A stretch of 13,385 nucleotides of DNA from an uncultured Eubacteriales bacterium (GCA_905195005.1 CAJJUC010000054.1:1-13385), one strand, 5' to 3'. Positions 1 to 5,739 are shown, numbered from the stretch's first letter. The notes: generated from the letters alone by a model not told the origin. Translations and numbers: made by a program.

Positions 1-127
1 TCCGCTCCGCATGATGTGATTGTGCCGTGTGCGGCGGTGTGCAGATAATAAACAGGGGTGAACAAAGCGCTTTTGCTCCGGCTGCGCATGGCGAAGCCGC
101 AAAACGGCAGCAAAGTGCATGTTTAGA
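1..127. repeat. Partial copy of a dispersed intergenic repeat, cut by the window edge
   Basis: This stretch matches the reverse complement of 1537-1666. Identical blocks include TCCGCTCCGC, TGATGTG and a 24-base block with core GCTCCGGCTGCGCATGGCG (about 75-98 here), followed by AAAACGGC, CAAAG and TGTTTAG. The middle has diverged. The two copies are inverted and flank the two-gene cassette at 221-1464. A 13-base direct repeat, GCAAAACGGCAGC, also occurs at 99-111 and 131-143. No gene start with a ribosome binding site lies here, so it is most likely an intergenic repeat that continues leftward out of view. Confidence 0.6.
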
Positions 128-220
128 AGCTGCAAAACGGCAGCGGAGCGGGGAAAACGGCGGCAAGGCGTGAGAAAACGCCGCCGTGCGTTAAAAAAAT
201 TTTTGGAGGTTGAGGAAAAA

Positions 221-1258
221 ATGACGGAAAACATGGAGCTTTTAATAAATGAAGCGGCGGAGCTTGAAGACGGAAAGCTTGACAGGCTTTCGGCGGAGGT
301 TATTTCACTGACGCGCGCGGCGCAGAAAATTTCCTTATATTATATATGCGAAATTGGGGAGCGGCTTTCGGAGGCGAAGGCGATAGTCGGGCGCGGCGGC
401 TGGGGTGAATGGCTGAAAAACAAGGTGGATTATTCACAGAGCACGGCGGAAAACTTCATTAAAATATACAAGGAATACGGAAGCGGACAGATAGGAATGC
501 TCGGGGAGGGAAATTCCGAAACGTTTGAGAGGCTTCCTTATACAAAGCTTTTGGCGCTTGCGGCGCTTGACCCGGAGAGCCGGGAGGAGTTTTGCGAAAA
601 CAACGACGTTGAGGCGGCGAGCGTTCGCGAGCTTAAGGACATGATTGCGAGGCTGAAAGAGGAAAACGAGGAATCGGCGCAGGCGGCAAGCAAAAAAGCG
701 GACGAGCTTGAGAATGTGCGCCGCGAGGCAGCGGCGGCAAGAGAAGCCGAGGCGGACGCGAGGAGAGAAGCGGACGAGCTGAAAAAGGAGGTTGACAGCC
801 TTTCGGCAGAGCTTGACGCGGCAAACGCGAGGGAGGTTTTGCCGGGGCTTGAGGAGGAGAAAGCGAAGCTGTGCGAGAAGTACGACAAAAAGCTTGAAAA
901 GCTCAAAAAAGAGCTTGAAAAAAGAAAGGCGGCGGAGGAGAGCGCGGCGAAAGCTGCGGAGGCGGCAGCAGAGGAGCTGAGAAAAAAGACGGAGGAGACC
1001 GTTCGCCGCGAGGTTACGCAGGCGGCGGAGGCTGCGCAAAAAGAGCTTGAAGCGCGGTGCGAAAATGCAGAAAGAAAGCTTTCGGAGGCGCAGAAAACAG
1101 ACCTCGGTGCAATATCGATTTATTTTGACGATGTGCAGCGGCTGATGGGGCTGATACGCGCGGAGCTTGAAAAGGTGCGTGCGGCTGACGCGGCGGTATA
1201 TGAAAAGCTTTCGGGAGGAATAAAGGAAACGATGAAAAAGCTTTCGGAGGTGATCTGA
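221..1258 (+). CDS. DUF3102-type phage/ICE protein with long coiled coil
   Basis: A 345-aa protein. The ATG at 221 is chosen because GGAGG lies at 205-209; the frame stays open upstream but has no ribosome binding site there. Residues 1 to about 115 resemble the DUF3102 family of phage and integrative-element proteins, with the typical block ERLSEAKAIVGRGGWGEWL followed by a YSQSTAENFIKIYKEYG helix. From about residue 140 to 290 the chain is almost only Glu, Lys, Ala, Arg and Leu in heptad-like order, a long coiled coil. A short globular tail of about 45 residues follows. The molecular function is unknown; a DNA-associated or scaffold role is only inferred. The coding strand is strongly purine-rich. 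The stop overlaps the next start (TGATG), so the two are translationally coupled. Confidence 0.8.
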   Translation: MTENMELLINEAAELEDGKLDRLSAEVISLTRAAQKISLYYICEIGERLSEAKAIVGRGGWGEWLKNKVDYSQSTAENFIKIYKEYGSGQIGMLGEGNSETFERLPYTKLLALAALDPESREEFCENNDVEAASVRELKDMIARLKEENEESAQAASKKADELENVRREAAAAREAEADARREADELKKEVDSLSAELDAANAREVLPGLEEEKAKLCEKYDKKLEKLKKELEKRKAAEESAAKAAEAAAEELRKKTEETVRREVTQAAEAAQKELEARCENAERKLSEAQKTDLGAISIYFDDVQRLMGLIRAELEKVRAADAAVYEKLSGGIKETMKKLSEVI

Positions 1259-1464
1259 TGACATGGGAGGAAACGGAAAAGGCATTTTATGACGGCGCGG
1301 CGGTTATATACAGATTTTGGAACGATGAAGCGCATTATCCGAACATTCACGCGCTGAGATACACGAGAAATGAAATCGGCGGAGTGGATCTGACGGTTGA
1401 GCTGCTTGACCGCGGCGGCAATTCGGTCAGACGGGTGAAGTATCAATACATAGAGTATGCATAA
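1258..1464 (+). CDS. Small hypothetical protein coupled to the DUF3102 gene
   Basis: A 68-aa protein that I do not recognise. The ATG at 1258 overlaps the TGA of the upstream gene, and CGGAGG (1245-1250) inside that gene's end serves as its ribosome binding site. The protein is mixed and soluble, with aromatic residues near the N-terminus (AVIYRFWNDEAHYP) and a beta-rich C-terminal half with alternating hydrophobic residues (VDLTVELLDRGGNSVRRVKY). No signal peptide or membrane segment is seen. Its coupling to a DUF3102 protein suggests a shared function. The stop codon is immediately followed by the inverted-repeat region at 1464. Confidence 0.65.
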   Translation: MTWEETEKAFYDGAAVIYRFWNDEAHYPNIHALRYTRNEIGGVDLTVELLDRGGNSVRRVKYQYIEYA

Positions 1465-1536
1465 AAGGCGGCTGCCTTTAAATCCGCTGAGTTTCCGTTG
1501 AGCCGATGAGCGTCGGGGGCGTTGTTCGGGCGTGAA

Positions 1537-1666
1537 CGGCTAAACAGCGTCTTTGTTGCCGTTTTAAGGCTTCGCCATGCGCAGCCGGAGCGAAGGCACG
1601 TTGTACGCATTTTGCGCGCATACCGCACACAGTTGCGCACGGGACAAACACATCACGCGGAGCGGA
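1537..1666. repeat. Second copy (inverted) of the repeat at the window's left edge
   Basis: The reverse complement of this segment aligns over its whole length with 1-127, with strong blocks at both ends and a divergent middle. It sits inside the left part of the gene-free region, where the right half of the large inverted repeat has no counterpart, so it looks like an insertion or an extra domain in that structure. Short ORFs across it on either strand lack ribosome binding sites. Confidence 0.55.
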
Positions 1667-2027
1667 GCACAGAAGCCGCAAAACAAAACCGTTTACTTAC
1701 CGCCAACGAACGCACGCCGCAATCCTCGCCCCTGCGAGGTCGTTCAGGCATAAGAGGGCTGACCGCTGTGCGCCCAATGCTTGTTAAATTTCCGCACAAC
1801 TGTCTTTTCGGGACTTGCAAGGCGCCAAGCCTTGCTGCACCCTGCAAAAACAGCTGTGTAAAAATTCCCCGGCGCATTGGGTCTGCGAGTTCAGACAGAG
1901 CAAATTTTTTGCAAGAAAAGGCAAAAGCGCAGTTGATAGTTTGTCTATCAACGAGCATTTTAACGCATTATTGCGGAAAATTTGCCTTTCTGAACCGCAT
2001 AGAGGTCAGCTCTCTTATGCCGAGGGG

Positions 2028-2056
2028 CGCGGGGGAATCGAAACCCCCGCGTTTTT
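2028..2056 (+). terminator. GC-rich hairpin with T-run, possible + strand terminator
   Basis: CGCGGGGG pairs perfectly with CCCCCGCG across an 8-nt loop and is followed by five T residues. It would end a + strand transcript. If it is efficient, the right arm at 2083-2161 would lie outside the RNA. A second 9-bp hairpin (2058-2079) follows directly without a T-run. Confidence 0.45.
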
Positions 2057-2172
2057 GGTTCTTTTGACTCCAAAAGAACAACGCCGTCCGCGCCCGAACA
2101 ATGCCTCCCGATGCTCGTCGGTTCGGTTTTGAGCTATACCGTTTTAAAGGCAGCTGCCTTTGCCTTGTTACC

Positions 2173-2715
2173 CTAATTCAGCGCACACAGCAGCTCCTCC
2201 GCCGTGTACCAAGCCCCCGGCTTCAGCCGCTCGCCGTCAACCACCGCCGCCGCAATCTTCACAATCCCGGCGCGCCCCGGGCTTTCCACTGCCGCGCCGA
2301 GCACCGCGCCGAGCTTTCCCTGCACCCTCGGCGCTTTCCCTCTCGCAATCGCAAACGGCAGCGCGTCCGCCTTTGCCGTCTCTTTGATTCCGTTTTGCGC
2401 CCTCCCCGGGTGCTTCGCCATGTATAAAAGACTCTCCCAAACAAAATCCTCCACCGTCAGCTCCTGCAAAAGCGTCAGCTCCGTGCATGAAATCTTGCTG
2501 TCCGCCCCGTCCTCGTTGATGTCTCCCTCCGCAAGCACAAGCCAGTAAACCGACTCCTCCATGTTCGGGTAGTATGTCAGCACATCCAGCGGATTCTCCG
2601 CGCAGTGAAATCCGTTCTTAACGCAGTTTGCCTCCTCGCAAACGTTCACGTCCGAAACGCTGAATTTGTGCCCCCTGCATGTCAAATCCTTGTTGAATCC
2701 CTTGTATGCAATCAT
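2173..2715 (-). CDS. DUF7666-like phage/element protein
   Basis: A 180-aa protein. The ATG at 2715 is preceded by purine-rich GGGAGATAAGGG overlapping the end of the upstream gene. The N-terminus has the pattern of the DUF7666 family of phage-associated proteins: MIAYKGFNKDLTCRG, then a short beta segment, then CVKNGFHCAENPLDVLTYYP. The rest (about residues 60-180) is mixed and includes an Ala/Gly-rich repeat-like region near 115-150 and a C-terminal helix (WYTAEELLCALN). The function of the family is not known to me. It is the distal gene of a leftward operon with the small HTH protein, and it ends 11 bases from the inverted-repeat region. Confidence 0.65.
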   Translation of the reverse strand: MIAYKGFNKDLTCRGHKFSVSDVNVCEEANCVKNGFHCAENPLDVLTYYPNMEESVYWLVLAEGDINEDGADSKISCTELTLLQELTVEDFVWESLLYMAKHPGRAQNGIKETAKADALPFAIARGKAPRVQGKLGAVLGAAVESPGRAGIVKIAAAVVDGERLKPGAWYTAEELLCALN

Positions 2716-2721
2716 TTTCCC

Positions 2722-2928
2722 TTATCTCCCTCTCGTCGGAAACACATTGTACGGGTGCGCCGCATGTGTCTTTATATATTTGTCAATGTCCTCCTCGCTT
2801 ATCCTGTAAGCCGTTCCGAATAAAACCGCTCTCAGCTGCTGCGAATAAATCAGCTTCCGCACCATGTTTTCATGAAGCTTCATCATCTCCGCAACCTCCT
2901 TGATTGTATAAAATTTCGGTATCGCCAT
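2722..2928 (-). CDS. Small helix-turn-helix protein, excisionase-like
   Basis: A 68-aa protein. It starts with FYTIKEVAEMMKLHENMVRKLI, the classic MerR/excisionase-type (HTH_17) helix-turn-helix, followed by a wing (LRAVLFGTAYRISEEDIDKYI). Size and fold fit recombination directionality factors (Xis), and its location in the early operon of an element with a tyrosine integrase fits that role. It could also be a transcription regulator. AGGGAG lies about 10 nt upstream of the ATG. The stop codon is 6 nt from the next start, so it forms an operon with the DUF7666-like gene. No strong leftward promoter is seen just upstream, so it is probably transcribed from the XRE promoter at 3300-3328. Confidence 0.75.
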   Translation of the reverse strand: MAIPKFYTIKEVAEMMKLHENMVRKLIYSQQLRAVLFGTAYRISEEDIDKYIKTHAAHPYNVFPTRGR

Positions 2929-2959
2929 CTCTTCAAACTCCCTTTCTGTAATATTTTTC

Positions 2960-2988
2960 TTTACATCTTTTCAGCCGTATGCTATAAT
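2960..2988 (+). promoter_or_regulatory. Near-consensus extended -10 promoter (+)
   Basis: TTTACA (2960-2965), a 17-nt spacer, then TATAAT (2983-2988) preceded by TG-C. This is one of the best promoter matches in the element. It points away from the excisionase-like gene and against the leftward operon. The palindrome-like AAATGTAACATTT (about 2992-3004) overlaps the expected start site and could be an operator. Confidence 0.7.
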
Positions 2989-2994
2989 AACAAA

Positions 2995-3040
2995 TGTAAC
3001 ATTTTTTCTTTTGCCTCCCGTTGCGGAGGCTCTTTTTTTA
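2995..3040 (+). ncRNA. Predicted short RNA antisense to the leftward early transcript
   Basis: A strong promoter (2960-2988) is followed within about 50 nt by an intrinsic terminator: GCCTCC (3013-3018), 6-nt loop, GGAGGC (3025-3030), then TCTTTTTTT. No ORF fits between them. The predicted RNA of about 45 nt lies between the Cro-like and excisionase-like genes on the opposite strand. In the - direction the hairpin is followed by A residues, so it does not terminate the leftward operon. The 5' stem strand carries CCUCC, complementary to Shine-Dalgarno sequences, though it is mostly buried in the stem. Confidence 0.55.
3013..3039 (+). terminator. Intrinsic terminator of the short RNA
   Basis: A six-pair GC-rich stem (GCCTCC/GGAGGC), a 6-nt loop and a near-uninterrupted run of T residues on the + strand only. 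No + strand gene lies upstream of it for more than 1.5 kb, so it belongs to the promoter at 2960-2988. Confidence 0.75.
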
Positions 3041-3057
3041 TTTGCCCGGGCATATGC

Positions 3058-3246
3058 CTAAACAAGATCCGCAATTCCGCATTTCAAAACCTCCGAAATC
3101 TCTTTCGCCAGCGGCAGACTCAGCGCTTTCGTCCCTCTCTCAATCTGGCACAAAAACGCCCTCGTCACACCGACCATCTCCGCAAGCTCACCCTGCGTCA
3201 GCCCCCTCTTCATTCTCAGCGCCCTCAGATTCTCTCCGATACTCAT
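3058..3246 (-). CDS. Small XRE-family regulator, Cro-like
   Basis: A 62-aa protein made of little more than one Cro/C1-type helix-turn-helix: LRALRMKRGLTQGELAEMVG (helices 1-2), then VTRAFLCQIERGTKALSLPL (recognition helix and following turn) and a final helix. Proteins of this size act as Cro-type repressors or transcription factors in phages and ICEs. The ATG at 3246 is preceded by AAAGGAGAGTG. It is transcribed leftward from the promoter at 3300-3328 and diverges from the larger XRE gene at 3387. Its position as first gene of the leftward operon containing the excisionase-like gene suggests the lytic/excision side of the switch. Confidence 0.8.
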   Translation of the reverse strand: MSIGENLRALRMKRGLTQGELAEMVGVTRAFLCQIERGTKALSLPLAKEISEVLKCGIADLV

Positions 3247-3275
3247 TGACTTTCACTCTCCTTTGTGGTATATTT

Positions 3276-3292
3276 TAGTTAGTAATTAACTA
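3276..3292. promoter_or_regulatory. Perfect palindrome at the leftward transcription start
   Basis: TAGTTA-GTAAT-TAACTA, with perfect 6-base arms, lies at or just after the expected start of the leftward transcript. It is a possible operator for the small XRE protein or another regulator. Its sequence differs from the two 18-bp sites nearby. Confidence 0.4.
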
Positions 3293-3299
3293 TGGGAAC

Positions 3300-3328
3300 A
3301 GTTTATCTCATATTTGTGAGATTGTCAA
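3300..3328 (-). promoter_or_regulatory. Leftward promoter of the Cro-like/excisionase operon
   Basis: On the - strand: TTGACA (complement of 3323-3328), exactly 17 nt, TAAACT (complement of 3300-3305). The spacer is filled by the palindrome ATCTCA-tatttg-TGAGAT (3305-3322), so a bound repressor would block RNA polymerase. The -35 overlaps the -35 of the rightward promoter. Confidence 0.75.
3305..3322. promoter_or_regulatory. Operator-like 18-bp palindrome 1
   Basis: ATCTCA, six bases, TGAGAT: perfect 6-base arms placed between the -35 and -10 of the leftward promoter. A near-identical site lies 31 bp to the right. The pair suggests binding by one XRE dimer species. Confidence 0.65.
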
Positions 3329-3351
3329 TAGAATTATTTCATTTTTATGAG
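3322..3351 (+). promoter_or_regulatory. Rightward promoter of the CI-like XRE operon
   Basis: TTGTCA (3322-3327), then TTATGA (3345-3350, 17-nt spacing) or TATGAG (3346-3351, 18-nt spacing). The -10 is weak, as expected for a controlled maintenance promoter. It would give a leader of about 30 nt before the TTG start at 3387. The second operator-like site overlaps the spacer and -10. Confidence 0.5.
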
Positions 3352-3353
3352 AT
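3336..3353. promoter_or_regulatory. Operator-like 18-bp palindrome 2
   Basis: ATTTCAT, four bases, ATGAGAT: it differs from palindrome 1 mainly in one arm position and the centre. It overlaps the rightward -10. Same length and orientation as site 1, centre-to-centre distance 31 bp, close to three helical turns. Confidence 0.6.
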
Positions 3354-3386
3354 TTTAGCATTTTACACAAATCGGAGGTATAAATT

Positions 3387-3842
3387 TTGTCTAATCTGTT
3401 TTGGAGTCAGTTTTATAACCTTTGCATACAAAAAGGAACAAAGCCAAATCCTGTTGCAAAGGCTTTGAGTATTTCCTCCGGGGTTGTTACTAAGTGGAAA
3501 AACGAAGGTGCATTGCCCAATGGTGATAACCTCGCTAAAATAGCCGATTACCTCGACTGTTCGGTTGATTACTTGCTCGGTCGTGCCGCTGCCCCCGCTT
3601 CATTCTACGGCGACGGCTTCACCGCGCACGATAAAGCGCTTGTTGATGCATATAAAAAACAACCGGACATTCGCCCGGCTGTTGATAAGCTTCTCGGATT
3701 GAACGGAAAACCGGCTTACGATTTTTCCGGTATGGATCTCTCCGGCGCAGCAATTGCCGCTTTCGGCGGCGCACCTCAGCCTGACCCCAAGATTGATTAT
3801 TCCGCCCTCTCCAAAGCCTTATCCGAAGATAATAAGGAGTAG
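3387..3842 (+). CDS. XRE-family repressor, CI-like, TTG start
   Basis: A 151-aa protein starting at TTG (3387), 8 nt after CGGAGG (3373-3378); no ATG fits. Residues about 5-65 form a Cro/C1-type helix-turn-helix (KALSISSGVVTKWKNEGALP, then LAKIADYLDCSVDYLLGR). Residues 70-100 are helical, and the Ala/Gly/Pro-rich tail (110-151) looks flexible. Many phage repressors have this HTH-plus-tail form; no RecA-cleavable S24 peptidase domain is present. An HEXXH protein of ImmA type two genes downstream suggests derepression by proteolysis, as known for ImmA/ImmR of ICEBs1. That link is inference. It is the first gene of the rightward operon and diverges from the Cro-like gene. Confidence 0.8.
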   Translation: MSNLFWSQFYNLCIQKGTKPNPVAKALSISSGVVTKWKNEGALPNGDNLAKIADYLDCSVDYLLGRAAAPASFYGDGFTAHDKALVDAYKKQPDIRPAVDKLLGLNGKPAYDFSGMDLSGAAIAAFGGAPQPDPKIDYSALSKALSEDNKE

Positions 3843-3849
3843 CTAAACT

Positions 3850-4257
3850 ATGAGAAGATTTCTTTCATGGATCGTATTATGCGTCATAACCTTGGTTATT
3901 GATATATTTTCCGCACTTGTTATGATGTTTGGCGGATACATATTGGATCTGATCGGGAAATTAAACGCTTTTTTTCAGATTATTATTTTTCTCACAGCAG
4001 GCGGCACAATATTGTCGTTTCTCCTTTTGCCGGCGATCCGCGGTCCTGCTCTGACCGTCTGGGCGTCGGAATCGATCTCCCAAACAAAAAACGGCACTCG
4101 TTATGTTGTCTTTGCCGTTTTCATGCTCATATGCAGCATATTAAGAATATACTTCGATATGTTGCACCACGATTTTTCGCTCAATCTTCTTGTAATGTGT
4201 CTGTACTATATTCTGCTTATCGTCTGCGGTCGCGCCGCAGCATCTGAAAATAATTAA
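3850..4257 (+). CDS. Four-TM membrane protein of unknown function
   Basis: A 135-aa protein, very hydrophobic, with about four membrane segments near residues 5-30, 38-62, 84-104 and 108-128. The loop between segments 2 and 3 (about 63-83) is the only sizeable soluble part. I see no catalytic or transporter motif and do not recognise the family. AAGGAG (3834-3839), inside the end of the repressor gene, lies 10 nt before the ATG, so it is co-transcribed with the repressor. Being in the lysogeny operon, it may act in the integrated state, for example in exclusion, immunity to related elements, or membrane signalling to the next gene's product. This is inferred from position only. Confidence 0.7.
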   Translation: MRRFLSWIVLCVITLVIDIFSALVMMFGGYILDLIGKLNAFFQIIIFLTAGGTILSFLLLPAIRGPALTVWASESISQTKNGTRYVVFAVFMLICSILRIYFDMLHHDFSLNLLVMCLYYILLIVCGRAAASENN

Positions 4258-4264
4258 TAAATTT

Positions 4265-4283
4265 TGTCGAAATATGTTATAAT
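4265..4283 (+). promoter_or_regulatory. Extended -10 promoter before the HEXXH peptidase gene
   Basis: TATAAT at 4278-4283 preceded by TG-T (extended -10). The region about 17 nt upstream (TAATAA) is a poor -35, as is common for extended -10 promoters. It would give a leader of about 25 nt and let the peptidase be expressed apart from the repressor operon. Confidence 0.5.
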
Positions 4284-4314
4284 AAGGTTATCTTTTATAT
4301 TGGAGGGTAATTTT

Positions 4315-4944
4315 ATGAATAACTACAAATCGGCAAAAAATTTTATCAAAGCTTTTTCTCTCAAGCGCTGCCCCACTCTTGACGATGTAACCGCAATTTC
4401 CCAAAAGCAGGGTTTCACCGTCCGCCCTTTTCTTCCGTGGCGTGATTCCGATATAAACCTCATCCGCAGTCTTAACTGCGACGCTTCAATGCTCGGCCGC
4501 TTTGCCTTTTCCTTTTGTTCCGATTCCGTAAAATTCATTTTTGTTTTGCAGTCTCTCACGGAAGCCGAGCGCGTCATCGCAATTCTCCACGAAAACATAC
4601 ATATCTATCTCGGTCACCTGGGCAATAACTGCTCCGCCACCGTTTCCGAAGAAAAGCAAGTAACCGATATCCATGCAGCCATCGATTTTCTAATTTCAAA
4701 AAAACGGCGCACCGGAATATCGGTTTTGTTTGCCGCAATAATCTCCGCTGCCGTGTTTTTTTCCTTTTTTCTCTGCATTCGTTCCGCTTCCGACATAACA
4801 TTTATGGTAACCCCCGGCGGAACGCACTACCACCGGCAATGGTGCGGCTGCGTTTTCGAAAAAACCTCCGCCTACGAAATACCCCCCTCCGCCGCACACC
4901 GCAATTATCTCCCCTGCTCTTACTGCAACCCCGATAAAAATTAA
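4315..4944 (+). CDS. Membrane-anchored ImmA/IrrE-like HEXXH metallopeptidase with exported Cys/His tail
   Basis: A 209-aa protein. The ATG at 4315 is chosen for GGAGGG at 4302-4307. Residues 80-130 carry a zinc-peptidase core: LTEAERVIAILHENIHIYLGHL with HENIH at 92-96, followed by SEEKQVTDIHAAIDFL, which matches the third-ligand region of M78 (ImmA/IrrE) proteins. Residues 128-133 are basic and are followed by one membrane helix (about 134-156), predicting peptidase inside and tail outside. The tail (160-209) has HYHRQWCGC and PCSYC, a small metal-binding-like module. Known ImmA proteins are soluble and cleave XRE repressors; the membrane anchor and outer module are unusual. It lies in the rightward operon, 57 nt after the 4-TM gene, with its own possible promoter. 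It may sense an outside signal and relieve repression (inference). Confidence 0.75.
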   Translation: MNNYKSAKNFIKAFSLKRCPTLDDVTAISQKQGFTVRPFLPWRDSDINLIRSLNCDASMLGRFAFSFCSDSVKFIFVLQSLTEAERVIAILHENIHIYLGHLGNNCSATVSEEKQVTDIHAAIDFLISKKRRTGISVLFAAIISAAVFFSFFLCIRSASDITFMVTPGGTHYHRQWCGCVFEKTSAYEIPPSAAHRNYLPCSYCNPDKN

Positions 4945-4973
4945 TTATATTATTTATAAAGGAGTTTTTAACA

Positions 4974-5714
4974 ATGAAAAAAATCTTATCAATCTTAACT
5001 GTTCTTTCTCTTATGCTCGCACAAACCGCTGCCGCCGTAGATTTCACATGTACTCAGGTGTACTATCCGATCTATATTAACGGTTCTCTCCTTCCGTCCG
5101 ACAACCTTCCCATTCTTAACCTTAACGGAAGCACTTATGTGCCGCTCCGTAAAATTTCCGAAGGAAGCGGTCTATATGTCAATTGGAACAATGAAAATCA
5201 GAGTGTGAGCATTATAAACTCCTCCGCCGAGATTGCGCGTTATGCAGCTCTCGGTCTTGATCTCATGTATCTTTTCAAAGATACATATAACCAACTCCTG
5301 AATTGTCTCGAATCTATTTTAGCGGCAGATGAGCATAGCACCGCCGGGAGTAATTTAACCCAAATCGGATGGATAAATAATAGTTATGATATATTGAATG
5401 ATAAATTACAAAAAATCGACAAAACAATAAGTTTAATTAAAAACGGTTCTGATGTCAGCTATGATGTGTTCCTCGAAATAACAAAATGCGACCCGGACGC
5501 CATGTATGCATCTCTATTACAATCTCGTCAAAACCTTGAGCAAATAAAGAATGCGGCTATCGGCTATTTGAACGGAAATTATACTTATCAGTATTACAGT
5601 AATATATATAATGCTTATTATGATTCAGCATCTAAAGGATTTTGGAACTCTTACGGTGAAACAGTATACAAAGTGCTTGATGATTGTTATAATATGATAA
5701 AGCCTCAAAATTAA
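4974..5714 (+). CDS. Secreted protein with copper-amine-oxidase-N-type stalk domain
   Basis: A 246-aa protein with a clear signal peptide (MKKILSILTVLSLMLAQTAAA, cut near residue 21). Residues about 28-80 match the stalk domain found in many Clostridia surface proteins (Cu_amine_oxidN1 type): PIYINGSLLPSDNLPILNLNGSTYVPLRKISE..., then NWNNENQSVSI. Residues 85-246 are helical, rich in Asn and Tyr, and not recognised. No sortase motif or membrane anchor is seen. AAGGAG lies about 10 nt before the ATG. It follows the HEXXH gene after 29 nt, so it is likely in the same operon. Outside the cell it could be the partner of the exported tail of that protein; this is only positional inference. The second half is more AT-rich than its neighbours. 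Confidence 0.75.
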   Translation: MKKILSILTVLSLMLAQTAAAVDFTCTQVYYPIYINGSLLPSDNLPILNLNGSTYVPLRKISEGSGLYVNWNNENQSVSIINSSAEIARYAALGLDLMYLFKDTYNQLLNCLESILAADEHSTAGSNLTQIGWINNSYDILNDKLQKIDKTISLIKNGSDVSYDVFLEITKCDPDAMYASLLQSRQNLEQIKNAAIGYLNGNYTYQYYSNIYNAYYDSASKGFWNSYGETVYKVLDDCYNMIKPQN

Positions 5715-5718
5715 TTTC

Positions 5719-5732
5719 CCCAAACGTTTGGG
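5719..5732. terminator. Palindromic hairpin after the stalk-domain gene
   Basis: CCCAAACGTTTGGG is a perfect palindrome 4 nt after the stop codon, followed by ATTTTC. It can form only a short stem and is probably an accessory to the stronger terminator just downstream. Confidence 0.35.
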
Positions 5733-5739
5733 ATTTTCA

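Larger units (their letters stand above)
1464..2161 (+). ncRNA. Gene-free, hairpin-rich region closed by long inverted arms: candidate large structured RNA
   Basis: About 700 bp between convergent stop codons with no credible gene. The ends pair: 1464-1482 with 2143-2161 (18 of 19) and 1501-1540 with 2083-2122 (about 34 of 41). Inner segments 1747-1774 and 1994-2021 are also inverted relatives. Local perfect hairpins are at 1817-1835 (7 bp), 1881-1896 (5 bp), 1932-1952 (8 bp), 2028-2051 (8 bp) and 2058-2079 (9 bp), and 1773-1780 pairs with 1874-1881. Eight of the nine transition differences between the paired arms become G-U pairs in + strand RNA but would be A-C mismatches in the - strand, which favours a + transcript. 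No promoter is evident inside; it could be read from the DUF3102 operon. Large phage RNAs such as ROOL or GOLLD are a size analogy only. The alternative is two inverted repeat copies. Confidence 0.4.

Noticed and set aside
434..1285. 283-codon - strand ORF opposite the DUF3102 gene
   Set aside because: It is a mirror of a purine-rich coiled-coil gene, giving a Leu/Arg/Phe-rich translation without a start signal.
2029..2052. tRNA T-arm-like sequence (GGGGG..TTTCGATT..CCCCC) on the - strand
   Set aside because: The loop is 8 nt instead of 7 and no acceptor, D or anticodon arms can be built around it.
1522..2067. 181-codon + strand ORF across the gene-free region
   Set aside because: No ribosome binding site. 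The translation is rich in Arg, Ser, Cys and Pro with no domain, and it runs through several perfect hairpins and the repeat copy at 1537-1666. Better explained as non-coding.
2204..2548. + strand ORFs opposite the DUF7666-like gene
   Set aside because: Pro/Ser/Ala-rich mirror translations with no ribosome binding site; the - strand gene has a clear family pattern and operon context.
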